Origin: Vibrio tubiashii | GTDB lineage: Bacteria; Pseudomonadota; Gammaproteobacteria; Enterobacterales; Vibrionaceae | Reading direction: 5' to 3' | DNA: 64,000 bases | Assembly: GCF_028551255.1 (NCBI RefSeq) | Contig: NZ_CP117030.1 | Location: forward strand, 558,001-622,000 | Shown: positions 25,248 through 33,401 of the stretch, in pieces | Layout of the letters: each line of letters begins with the position of its first letter | Position numbering within the stretch: position 1 is the stretch's first letter | Position numbers and translations under genes: made by a program | The notes under the pieces: model-generated | What the model was told of the DNA's origin: nothing | The model's input: only the letters and a program-made list of their open reading frames with translations | Databases searched by the model: none

Positions 25248-27725
25248 CTATAATTCAGCGTATTTTTCGGCTAATTGCGCAATAGGTATTGGCCTTTCGA
25301 TTAGGTAACCTTGCAATACATCACATCCATAATCGATCAGTACCGTTTTTTGTGCTTCTGTCTCTACACCTTCGGCGACGACTCTCATACTTGCGGATTG
25401 CGCAATGGCGAGAATGGCTTTGACTAGGGAATCACTCTGCTCAGAGCTCAGCATCTTATCGACAAAGACACGGTCAATTTTGAGTTCGTCCAACGGTAGG
25501 TTACTCAAATAACTTAGCGATGAATAGCCGGTACCAAAGTCATCGAGAGAAATCGTAAAGCCAAGCTCTTTGATCTGGTTAATAATCGGTGTCACTTTTG
25601 GAAGGTCGCTAATCAAGACGTTTTCCGTTATCTCAAGTGTAATTCGGCTACTTGGTAAGTTGTTCTCTTCTATCGCTCTTTTCAGTTGGCTAATGAAAGC
25701 TTTATCCATCAACTGCATTGGGGAGATATTAATCGATAGGGTAGAGTTGTATTCGGGAGACGGAAAAACGCTGGCAAACTCTTCGCAGGCTTTATTGAGC
25801 ACAAACTCTCCGATTTGACCGATGAGTCCAATCTCTTCGGCGAGGGAGATAAATTCCAATGGAGATACATTGCCTAGGTGAGGGTTGTGCCAACGTAGCA
25901 GACTTTCCACCCCATGCAGCTCACCTGTTTGGGCGGTGACTTGAGGTTGATAGCTTACAGTCAGCTCGTCACGTGCTATGGCGTCGCGTAATTCTCTCTC
26001 AAGCAAGAAATCGTACTGTACCTGTTTGTTGATTGAACTATCGAAGAATAGAACATCACCTTTTTGTCGCGCTTTAGATTTGTAGAGAACAATGTCGGCC
26101 TTTGATATTAACTCTTCAGGCTCGTCTCCATCAGACGGATACATGGAGACGCCAATAGAACAGCTCGCAAAAATAACCTTACCGTCGATAACAAATTGTT
26201 GTTTGAACACATTTTTTATCTTGTCGACTTTAGCTTCGGTCTCAGAAAGATTTTTTAGGTTGGAAAAACAAAAGATAAACTCATCACCACCAAAGCGAGC
26301 AACGAAATCATTTGGCCCTAAAAACTCATCAAATTTTTTACCGATCTCGCTGAGTAACTTGTCACCCGCACTGTGTCCGTATAAATCGTTTACTTTCTTA
26401 AAGTCATCGAGATCGACAAACATCACTGCCAATTGACAACACGCTGCTTCGGAAAGCTGGATTCCTTGTCGAATATTGTTGTGAAGCTGGGCTCGGTTAG
26501 GCAGTCCGGTTAGTTCGTCGTGACACGCCATGTATTCGAGTTTGTCCTTGGTATCTTGTAAATCATCAAAATCGCGGTTGATTCTTTTTTCAAATCGCTT
26601 GAATCGATTAGCGATAAGTCGGCTAAGCACTAAAGACAAAGCAGCGACAACGAATATCGTGAACCCACCAATTGCAAGCATCTGGTGTAGCGTCTCTTGT
26701 TGCTCTTGGTCTGCTTGTTGAGCACGGCTGGCTAAATATTGATTATTTAATTCGTTGTAGATGCCTGCGCCAATTGTCCACCCCCAGTTTTCATCTTTGA
26801 CAACGTAACTGGTTTTAGAGTAGTTGGAGATATTAGAAGGCCCAACAGGCGCGATGTATTTCACAATGCCTTTGTTGGTTGCCATGATACGTTTCGCGCC
26901 TTCTTTGACTTCTTCACTACCAATATCAAAGATGCTTTTGCCAATTAACGACTGATCCAAATGAGAGAGAACTTGACCGCTCTCATCAACGACAAAGACA
27001 TAGCCGTGGTCACCAAATCTTAAGTTTCTTAACCATTCGAGCGAAGTCGCTCTGATGTCATTTTCTACGTCGACAACATAGTCACCCGTGCCAATAAACC
27101 AATCATAGGGTGCAAAATATTTACCGAACCCAATTTTTTCAAACTCATGATTCTTGTTATTGGGTTTTACAAACCACCAGCGATAAAAGTCTTCGCCCTT
27201 AGCTTTAACTTGTTCGCCCATTTCACGGACAATGTAGCTACCGCGTACGTCTCTGAAATCCCATAAAGATGTCCCTTCAACTCTAGGGAGCAGAGGGTGC
27301 ATCACATTGAGGCCTTCCGTTTTATAGATAAAGAAGTAACCGCGTCCGTTATTGAAGCGAATATCTCGCAAGGCGTCAGTGATGAGCTTGGTGACTTGTT
27401 TTTCTGGGAGTTGTTTGTTGTTTTCGTAAATACGAGTGGCGATAGCGTGCGCTTCGTAGATTCGTTCTTTAATCGTACTTTCTAGTTGTTGTTCTGTTTG
27501 GTCACGGGCGAACTCTATTTGTTCAAGGACATACTCTACACGGTTGGTCAATTCGACAAGCTGTCTTTGCTCGTAATCCTGTTGGAGTGAAGCGAGATCT
27601 TCTTGAGAGCTAAGGATGGTGTCTCTAACGGTAAACAAAACCCATAACAAGGTAAAAAAAGCAACGATAGTAGCGGGAGCATAGGTAATAAGATTGATCA
27701 GTTTTTTGTCCGTTAGCTTGCTCAT
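25248..27725 (-). CDS. Cache-sensor GGDEF-EAL c-di-GMP enzyme
   Basis: 825 aa starting at 27725 behind AAGGAGTGAT. Membrane helix near residue 20, a periplasmic region with two Cache_2-like repeats (NGRGYFFIYKTEG and GDHGYVFVVDESGQ; each followed by a KYFAPYDWFIGTG- or NWGWTIGAGIY-type end), a second helix, then GGDEF and EAL. The cyclase motif RFGGDEF is intact but the inhibitory-site Arg is replaced (GPND). The EAL signature reads ESLLRW, retaining the metal-binding Glu, with DDFGTGYSSL and AEGVET present. Both activities are therefore possible. The Cache repeats suggest a small organic ligand. Confidence 0.92.
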   Translation of the reverse strand: MSKLTDKKLINLITYAPATIVAFFTLLWVLFTVRDTILSSQEDLASLQQDYEQRQLVELTNRVEYVLEQIEFARDQTEQQLESTIKERIYEAHAIATRIYENNKQLPEKQVTKLITDALRDIRFNNGRGYFFIYKTEGLNVMHPLLPRVEGTSLWDFRDVRGSYIVREMGEQVKAKGEDFYRWWFVKPNNKNHEFEKIGFGKYFAPYDWFIGTGDYVVDVENDIRATSLEWLRNLRFGDHGYVFVVDESGQVLSHLDQSLIGKSIFDIGSEEVKEGAKRIMATNKGIVKYIAPVGPSNISNYSKTSYVVKDENWGWTIGAGIYNELNNQYLASRAQQADQEQQETLHQMLAIGGFTIFVVAALSLVLSRLIANRFKRFEKRINRDFDDLQDTKDKLEYMACHDELTGLPNRAQLHNNIRQGIQLSEAACCQLAVMFVDLDDFKKVNDLYGHSAGDKLLSEIGKKFDEFLGPNDFVARFGGDEFIFCFSNLKNLSETEAKVDKIKNVFKQQFVIDGKVIFASCSIGVSMYPSDGDEPEELISKADIVLYKSKARQKGDVLFFDSSINKQVQYDFLLERELRDAIARDELTVSYQPQVTAQTGELHGVESLLRWHNPHLGNVSPLEFISLAEEIGLIGQIGEFVLNKACEEFASVFPSPEYNSTLSINISPMQLMDKAFISQLKRAIEENNLPSSRITLEITENVLISDLPKVTPIINQIKELGFTISLDDFGTGYSSLSYLSNLPLDELKIDRVFVDKMLSSEQSDSLVKAILAIAQSASMRVVAEGVETEAQKTVLIDYGCDVLQGYLIERPIPIAQLAEKYAEL

Positions 27726-27929
27726 ATCACTCCTTGAAATGGTTCGCTCTGTTGAACAGTATAGCGTTAATGACTTTATAGTTTTATTTACATTTTGCAA
27801 AATTATTGATTGTTATCGAAATTTGAGAGTTAGCCATAACAAACTAGCTGCTTAAGATTAAGGCAATCTGGCGACTTTTACGTGATGTAGACCATACTTA
27901 ATGAACCTTATCCTTTAGAGTGAGTCTCG

Positions 27930-28862
27930 GTGAAAAGAGCAGTTATTTGGTTTATCGTATTCATTCCAGCACTGGCTTGGGTGAGCCTGTCGTTCTATGA
28001 ATCAACGTGGTGGATAGAAAACATCGTCGCATTCCCGGCGATTTTTCTGCTCGTCTATTGGGTGATGAGTATTGGCTTCTGTCTCGGAAAACACTGGCTG
28101 CAAGCGTGTGTTTGCTTGGTCGTTTCTGGCGTGTTCTTTTTGCTTACACCTAAGTCGAATCGTGTGCTCACTGCCAATTGCGTCAATCCAATCACTGTGA
28201 CGCAATTTAATCTTTACTACGAGAACGACAATGTAAACGGGTTTATTAACTACTTGCTCGCCAACCCAAGTGATTTAGTGGTTCTACAAGAAGTTGCTCC
28301 GGAAATAGGCGAGAAACTTAAAACCCTTGATGACGTGTATCCCTATTACTACGGTGGTCAGGAGGGAATAGGGTATCCGTCAAGCCAAATGGTATTGAGC
28401 CGCTCACCATTGAAAGATATGTCGGTTTTTCTCACGCCCGATGAACAAGCGATTATCCGGGGTACATGGCATCCTAATAAACATGTTGATCTCACTCTGA
28501 TGGTGGCTCATCCCACCTCACCGAGGACCAAAGAGCTATGGTATCGACGCAATGCCATTATTCGCACTATTGAGTCTTTAAATCAGCTCTATCCAAGTGA
28601 TGAGGTGTTGGTTGTCGGAGACTTTAATCTCTCTTCGGCGAGCCTTCGGTTTGGTAAGATGTTTCCCAGTTTTCAAACTGCTCCTGTAGCGAGTTGGCCA
28701 AATTGGGTAATTCAGTTTCAAACTCCAGATTTTACGATGATTGCAATCGATCATTTATGGTTAAAGTCGAGTCAAACCGGCAGAAGAATTTGCGAGCGTA
28801 GAAGTGTCGAAAAGCCGAATGGCTCCGATCATAAGATGGTGTTGACGAAAATTGGTTATTGA
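27930..28862 (+). CDS. Membrane-anchored endonuclease/exonuclease/phosphatase (EEP) protein
   Basis: 310 aa with GTG start. Two or three N-terminal helices (about residues 4-24, 32-50 and 56-75) anchor an EEP domain probably facing the periplasm. The domain has VTQFNLYYEN, the metal-binding Glu in VLQEVAP, HPTSPRTKELWYRRNAI, VVGDFNLSSAS and the catalytic His in GSDHKMVL. The family cleaves phosphate esters: nucleic acids, inositol phosphates or sphingomyelin. The membrane anchoring resembles YafD-like proteins. Substrate unknown. Confidence 0.88.
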   Translation: MKRAVIWFIVFIPALAWVSLSFYESTWWIENIVAFPAIFLLVYWVMSIGFCLGKHWLQACVCLVVSGVFFLLTPKSNRVLTANCVNPITVTQFNLYYENDNVNGFINYLLANPSDLVVLQEVAPEIGEKLKTLDDVYPYYYGGQEGIGYPSSQMVLSRSPLKDMSVFLTPDEQAIIRGTWHPNKHVDLTLMVAHPTSPRTKELWYRRNAIIRTIESLNQLYPSDEVLVVGDFNLSSASLRFGKMFPSFQTAPVASWPNWVIQFQTPDFTMIAIDHLWLKSSQTGRRICERRSVEKPNGSDHKMVLTKIGY

Positions 28863-28935
28863 TATCGATTCTCACTTACAGACAGAGTATGCTTGCTCAC
28901 CTAATTGTTTTTTGCCAAGGGAAAGGATGCTCACT

Positions 28936-29304
28936 ATGAGTAATTTAGCCATCACAGAAATCAAGTCGTTTATTCCAAGTAAAGACTTCATTGAGTCACA
29001 ACGATTTTATCAGGCTCTGGGCTTTGAGGTCGCCTCTGTCTTTGGTGATGTTGCTTACTTAAGGCGTGAAGGTCATGCTTTTCTGCTGCAAAACTACTAT
29101 AACGTTGATCATGCAGAAAATACCATGATGCACTTACTGGTTGAAGATGCGAATAGTTGGTTTAACCATGTTAAAGATTCGCAGGTAGAGCAAAACTTTA
29201 GTTGTAAAGTGACTGAGTTGATTGAACAGCCGTGGGGAATGCTCGAGTTCTGCGTAATTGATCCATCTGGCGTGTTGTGGAGAATTGCGCAAAATATTCG
29301 CTAA
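28936..29304 (+). CDS. VOC-superfamily (glyoxalase/bleomycin-resistance-like) protein
   Basis: 122 aa from the ATG at 28936 after AAAGGA. Longer in-frame starts extend into the preceding gene and lack a site. A single betaalphabetabetabeta repeat is seen: AITEIKSFIPSKDFIESQRFYQALGF, FGDVAYLRREGHAFLLQNY, and the closing GMLEFCVIDPSGVLWRIAQ, typical of BLMA-type bleomycin-binding homologues. These dimerise, and many members bind or sequester ligands rather than catalyse. The gene begins 73 bp after the EEP gene, so co-expression is likely. Confidence 0.85.
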   Translation: MSNLAITEIKSFIPSKDFIESQRFYQALGFEVASVFGDVAYLRREGHAFLLQNYYNVDHAENTMMHLLVEDANSWFNHVKDSQVEQNFSCKVTELIEQPWGMLEFCVIDPSGVLWRIAQNIR

Positions 29305-29380
29305 ATCTATATCAGTTGAAGTCGAGCAGAGCTAGCTATAGACTTGCCGCTCCTTTCACATCTCATTTGTTTGAGGACAT

Positions 29381-29527
29381 ATGAACAGTGCACAAGTTGC
29401 GGCGTCATTCTCGCAAGCAGCCGTTTCACCTAAGCGTGAAGTGATGCTAAGAGAGTTATTGGCGTTAGCAAAAATGGCATCGGCGATTGCCTTACCATTT
29501 TTGCTGTTGTCTCTGGCTTGGATATAG
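29381..29527 (+). CDS. Putative 48-aa single-helix membrane protein
   Basis: ATG at 29381 closely follows TTGAGGA (3-4 nt gap, shorter than usual). The 48-residue product has a polar N-terminal half with basic residues (PKREVMLREL) and a C-terminal hydrophobic helix (about residues 30-47, rich in Ala/Leu/Ile, ending LLLSLAWI). The layout suits a small inner-membrane protein. It lies between a VOC gene and the fumC terminus, and no family is recognised. The opposite-strand frame of 79 codons in the same place looks like a shadow. Confidence 0.45.
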   Translation: MNSAQVAASFSQAAVSPKREVMLRELLALAKMASAIALPFLLLSLAWI

Positions 29528-29578
29528 TCCAGAGCACACACAAGGATGTGTGCTTTCTGTTTTGACCGACCAAATACG

Positions 29579-30982
29579 CTATTCTGCGACACCACCTTTG
29601 GTCAACTTTGTTGGGTTCAACAAACGTTCTAGTGTTGCACGATCCAAATCGGTTTCACGTTCAGCAACATCAATAATCGCTTCACCTTCTTTATAGGCTT
29701 TCTTCGCAATGTCCGCTGCTTTCAGGTAGCCAATCACTGGGTTTAATGCTGTCACCAGAATTGGATTTTTTGCCAATGCGACTTCGAGGTTGTCTTCGCG
29801 GACTTTAAATGTGGCGATTGCCTTATCTGCTAATGCAGTCGCGCTGTTAGCAAGTAGCTCAATGCTTTCCAGTACGTTGTGAGCAATCACTGGCAGCATA
29901 ACATTGAGCTGAAAGTTTCCTGACTGACCTGCAACCGTGATTGTCGTATCGTTACCTATCACTTGAGCTGCTGTCATTGCTGCCGCTTCTGGAATTACAG
30001 GGTTCACTTTTCCTGGCATGATAGATGAACCAGGCTGAAGACCTTGCAGTTCAATTTCACCCAAACCTGCTAGTGGGCCAGAGTTCATCCAGCGTAGATC
30101 GTTCGCGATCTTCATTGTTGCTACCGCGGCTGTTTTTAACTGACCGGAAAGTGCGACAATGGCATCTTGGCTGCTGAGGTTGTAAAAGAAATTCTCGCTA
30201 GAAGCAAAATCAATACGCGTTGCTTGGGCGAGATTGTCTGCAAATTTAGTCGCGAATCTAGGGTCAGCGTTAATGCCTGTGCCAACAGCCGTGCCACCTT
30301 GCGCTAAGGCTTTGACTGCAATCAGAGATTGTTCAATGCCAGTTTTCGCTTGTTCTATTTGGAACTGCCAGCCACCTAATTCTTGGTCAAATGTAATTGG
30401 CATCGCATCCATCAAATGCGTTCGGCCAGTTTTAACACTCTCGCCAACTTCAGCTCGCTTATCGCTTAGCACTTTAGATAGATGGTTTAACGCTGGGATA
30501 AGCTGCGTTTCTATCGCTAACACCGAGCTAATCTGTATTGCAGTAGGAACAACGTCGTTACTGCTTTGTCCCATGTTAACGTGGTCGTTAGGATTCACGT
30601 CGCCACCAAGTAATTGTGAGGCGAGCGTTGCTATCACTTCATTAGCATTCATGTTTGAACTGGTGCCAGACCCCGTCTGATAGACATCGATAGGGAAGTG
30701 CTCCATGTGCTCACCATCAATGATGGTTTGTGCTGCATCTGCGATAGCCTGTGCGATATCACCTTCTAGCAGTCCTAGTTGGGCATTGGTCAAAGCGGCG
30801 GTTTGCTTAATGTAGGCCAGCGCTTTAATAAAGCCTTCTGGCATCACATGTTTGCTGAAGTGAAAGTTATCGACAGCACGCTGAGTTTGAGCTTGGTATA
30901 GAGCATTAAGAGGTACTTTTACCTCTCCCATACTGTCTTTCTCGGTACGAAATTCTTGTGCAGTAGGGCGTTGAGTCATCAT
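29579..30982 (-). CDS. fumC: Class II fumarate hydratase (iron-independent)
   Basis: 467 aa. Interconverts fumarate and L-malate in the TCA cycle without an Fe-S cluster. The superfamily signature GSSIMPGKVNPVIPEA with the flexible active-site loop is present, together with GSGTSSNMNANEVIA near residue 108 and GQSSNDVVPTA. It begins with ATG after AAAAGGAC, 14 bp after the fagA-like gene. The fagA-fumC order and a Fur-type site upstream match the Pseudomonas fagA-fumC-sodA operon, in which the stable fumarase replaces the iron enzymes when iron is short. No sodA follows here. Confidence 0.95.
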   Translation of the reverse strand: MMTQRPTAQEFRTEKDSMGEVKVPLNALYQAQTQRAVDNFHFSKHVMPEGFIKALAYIKQTAALTNAQLGLLEGDIAQAIADAAQTIIDGEHMEHFPIDVYQTGSGTSSNMNANEVIATLASQLLGGDVNPNDHVNMGQSSNDVVPTAIQISSVLAIETQLIPALNHLSKVLSDKRAEVGESVKTGRTHLMDAMPITFDQELGGWQFQIEQAKTGIEQSLIAVKALAQGGTAVGTGINADPRFATKFADNLAQATRIDFASSENFFYNLSSQDAIVALSGQLKTAAVATMKIANDLRWMNSGPLAGLGEIELQGLQPGSSIMPGKVNPVIPEAAAMTAAQVIGNDTTITVAGQSGNFQLNVMLPVIAHNVLESIELLANSATALADKAIATFKVREDNLEVALAKNPILVTALNPVIGYLKAADIAKKAYKEGEAIIDVAERETDLDRATLERLLNPTKLTKGGVAE

Positions 30983-30996
30983 TGGGTCCTTTTGAA

Positions 30997-31377
30997 TTAG
31001 TCTAATGGCGCTTGTATGCGCTGTAATTGTTGTTTTAGGTGTAAAAACTGAACGTCACCATCTTCCCATTGATAGTAGTAGCGCTTTAGGCACATCAATG
31101 GAGTATGGATAGAGTCTAGGCAGACTCGACGAAAAATTCGGCTGCGTATTGGATCTTGAATTGCATCAAGCAGGTGAAAATAGAGTTGGCGTAGGAAAAG
31201 CTCACACAGCAGTGGGTTTTCGTTGTTCGCTCCAGACTCGTATTGGGATGCCAACAACATACCCCAATGTATGTAGTCATGAATGACATCAGGTTCAAAC
31301 CCACACTGAGTATAACGATCAAGAAATCGATCCTGAGATTTGTAGAATGCGTTATAAAGTAGCTGTTGATTATCCAT
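30997..31377 (-). CDS. FagA-like (Fur-associated) protein
   Basis: 126 aa from the ATG at 31377, chosen because GAGGTG lies just upstream; a GTG at 31383 is inside that site. The protein is mainly helical with many aromatic and His residues (DYIHWGMLLASQY, LFLRQLYFHLLDAI) and three Cys, and has no signal peptide. It corresponds in place to fagA, the first gene of the Fur-repressed fumC operon in pseudomonads, whose role is unknown. Identity is by synteny and general features, so treat the name as provisional. Confidence 0.65.
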   Translation of the reverse strand: MDNQQLLYNAFYKSQDRFLDRYTQCGFEPDVIHDYIHWGMLLASQYESGANNENPLLCELFLRQLYFHLLDAIQDPIRSRIFRRVCLDSIHTPLMCLKRYYYQWEDGDVQFLHLKQQLQRIQAPLD

Positions 31378-31393
31378 ATGCACCTCAACTTAA

Positions 31394-31412
31394 TGTAATG
31401 ATAATTATTATC
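31394..31412 (-). promoter_or_regulatory. Fur box upstream of the fagA-like/fumC operon
   Basis: Matches the 19-bp E. coli-type Fur consensus at 16 of 19 positions, including the ATAATnATTAT core. It lies 17 bp upstream of the ATG, overlapping the likely promoter. It predicts repression when iron is plentiful. Confidence 0.8.
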
Positions 31413-31495
31413 AATTAAGTTTGTCGGATCAACCCTTAGTTTTTTGGTTGATTTCGATTGTGAGGGTTTGGGCTGAATAGTAAGGTCGCTATAAA

Positions 31496-31528
31496 ATAAA
31501 AGCCCCGCTAAATATTTAGCAGGGCTTT
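31496..31528 (-). terminator. Terminator of the yghU-like gene
   Basis: Long stem centred on AAATATTT with arms AAGCCC and GGGCTT and a single mismatch. On the minus strand it is followed by TTTTATTTT. Confidence 0.75.
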
Positions 31529-31548
31529 ATGGATTGTGTTGATTAGGG

Positions 31549-32406
31549 CTAAGGCTTTAGTGCCAGTACTTTATCAATATCTTCAGCACTGTGACGTTCA
31601 GGAACTTGTTCCCAATCTTCGCCCCAAGCTCGGTTAACAATGCGACCGCGCTGCACTGCTTCTCGGGCTTCAATTTGCTCTGCCCAGCGTTTCAAGTTTT
31701 TGTAGCTATCAACGTCTAGGAATTCTGCGGCATCATAGGTCTTACCTAACACTAGGTTGCCATACCAAGGCCAGATTGCGATATCTGCGATACTGTACTC
31801 TTCACCAGCAATAAAGGTGTTGTTTGCCAGTTGTTTATCAAGAACATCTAACTGACGTTTTGCTTCCATGGCAAAGCGATTGATCGGGTATTCGAACTTC
31901 TCTGGCGCGTAGGCATAGAAGTGACCAAATCCACCACCTAGATAAGGGGCAGAGCCTTGAAGCCAGAATAACCAGTTCATGACTTGAGTTTTAGCCGCAA
32001 TATCAGTTGGCAGGAAGTGACCGAATTTCTCTGCGAGATAGAGCAAGATATTGCCTGATTCAAACACATTAATTGGTGCATCGCCCGATTGGTCAACTAA
32101 TGCGGGAATTTTTGAGTTTGGGTTTATCTCTACAAAGCCAGAGCCAAACTGGTCGCCCTCGCCAATCTTAATTAAGTATGCATCGTACTCAGCCTCTGTC
32201 ACGCCAAGTGCAAGCAACTCTTCGAGCATGATTGTGACTTTTTGACCATTCGGAGTACCCATAGAGTGGAGCTGGATAGGGTGCTGACCAACAGGTAACG
32301 CTTTCTCATGACGAGCACCAGAATCTGGACGGTTGATACTCGCCCATTGGCCGCCGTTCTCGTCATCCATTTTCCATACTTTTGGTGGTACGTATTGGTT
32401 TGTCAT
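31549..32406 (-). CDS. yghU: YghU-type glutathione-dependent disulfide-bond oxidoreductase
   Basis: 285 aa, close to E. coli YghU (288 aa), a nu-class GST-fold protein that reduces small disulfides and peroxides using two bound glutathiones. Visible: the N-terminal YVPPKVWKMD extension typical of the class, HSMGTPNGQKVTIMLEEL at the thioredoxin-fold active site (Thr/Asn), ESGNILLYLAEKFG, and the all-helical C-terminal domain. No catalytic Cys is needed in this class. Transcribed alone, ending at a terminator. It sits next to iron- and peroxide-linked genes, fitting a role in oxidative stress. Confidence 0.9.
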   Translation of the reverse strand: MTNQYVPPKVWKMDDENGGQWASINRPDSGARHEKALPVGQHPIQLHSMGTPNGQKVTIMLEELLALGVTEAEYDAYLIKIGEGDQFGSGFVEINPNSKIPALVDQSGDAPINVFESGNILLYLAEKFGHFLPTDIAAKTQVMNWLFWLQGSAPYLGGGFGHFYAYAPEKFEYPINRFAMEAKRQLDVLDKQLANNTFIAGEEYSIADIAIWPWYGNLVLGKTYDAAEFLDVDSYKNLKRWAEQIEAREAVQRGRIVNRAWGEDWEQVPERHSAEDIDKVLALKP

Positions 32407-32551
32407 TGTTATTCCTTATTCAGATTGTTATCCGGCAATAATAAACATTGGGATACATAAATCGGATAAAAAGCCCTTAAGGAATTTTTTATTAGAACAA
32501 CTGGTTATTGAAAATTGGGAAAGGATATAAGGAGTTCCTAATACACATGAT

Positions 32552-32582
32552 TATACAGGCTTAGAAGGTCTAAGCCTGTATA
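32552..32582 (-). terminator. Hairpin after the HAD gene
   Basis: Perfect 14-bp stem (32552-32565 with 32569-32582) and a 3-nt loop. No long T run follows on the minus strand, so it may be a terminator or an RNA-stabilising stem. Confidence 0.55.
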
Positions 32583-32600
32583 GCGTTTAGTTGTTGGCGA

Positions 32601-33251
32601 TTAGTGCTCTGCCTTTAAGTAAGCAAGGACATCGATTAAAGAAGGCAGAATATTATGACCTAATGCTTTGACCTCTTTACAAGGTTCAACAAGATCAGGA
32701 ATTTGGAAAGTGGTCATATGAGCCGCAACAGCGCTTCGAACACCATTGTTAGAGTCTTCAAAAGCAAGGCAGTGTTCTGGCTGTACATTTAGGCGCTCTG
32801 CAGCAAGCAGGTAAATCTCTGGGTCAGGTTTGCCGTGCGTTACTTCGCAGCCGCAAGTAAGGCTATCAAAATATTTCGACAAGCCAGCAAGTTCGAGCTT
32901 AACCGTTGCAACTTCACGGTGAGTCGAAGTAGCCACTGCGGTTGGAATATGGTTGCTTTTCAGCCACTCCAATAATTCCACCACGCCCTCTTTTACCGGT
33001 ATTGCCTGGTGTTTGACGATGGCATCATAGTTTGTGCGCCACTCGGCATGAAGCTTGTCTAAATCGTCACCATAGGCTTTTCGAAAGATGGTCTCTATCC
33101 CTGCCGAGTTCCTGCCAATAATCGACAGATAGACATCTTCATAGAAGGGTAGATTGACGTTTTCACATGCTTGCTTAAATACACGCATACAAACGCGCTC
33201 AGTGTCGAGTAATAGCCCATCCATATCAAAGATGGCTGCCTGAAATTTCAT
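32601..33251 (-). CDS. HAD-IA phosphatase/phosphomutase-like protein
   Basis: 216 aa. Motif I FDMDGLLLDTE (Asp9, Asp11) with an alpha-helical cap at about residues 18-85, motif II Ser/Thr in AVATSTHRE, motif III Lys in GKPDPEIYL, and motif IV FEDSNNGVRSA. These place it in HAD subfamily IA near beta-phosphoglucomutase and YniC/YcjU-like sugar-phosphate phosphatases. The downstream secreted alpha-amylase makes a link to glucan metabolism attractive, but the two genes are 150 bp apart and their connection is unproven. Confidence 0.88.
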   Translation of the reverse strand: MKFQAAIFDMDGLLLDTERVCMRVFKQACENVNLPFYEDVYLSIIGRNSAGIETIFRKAYGDDLDKLHAEWRTNYDAIVKHQAIPVKEGVVELLEWLKSNHIPTAVATSTHREVATVKLELAGLSKYFDSLTCGCEVTHGKPDPEIYLLAAERLNVQPEHCLAFEDSNNGVRSAVAAHMTTFQIPDLVEPCKEVKALGHNILPSLIDVLAYLKAEH

Positions 33252-33359
33252 AGGTACGGCTTAATCCATAACAACGTGGTCGCACATTCTTGCATACAAA
33301 TAATTATAGTAAAAGCCAAGGTTTAGGATAGTGAGTCTTAGGTGTCTAGAGGTTAAGTT

Positions 33360-33389
33360 CAAAGGCCTAAGCGATGCTAAGGCCTTTGA
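33360..33389 (-). terminator. Putative terminator of the alpha-amylase gene
   Basis: Stem AAGGCCTAAGC/GCTAAGGCCTT with one mismatch; on the minus strand the arm is followed by a short TTTGAAC tail. Confidence 0.5.
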
Positions 33390-33401
33390 GATGATGTACT
33401 G

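Noticed and set aside
29356..29595. 79-codon frame opposite the 48-aa membrane-protein candidate
   Set aside because: It overlaps the fumC end, has no ribosome site and unusual composition; looks like a shadow.
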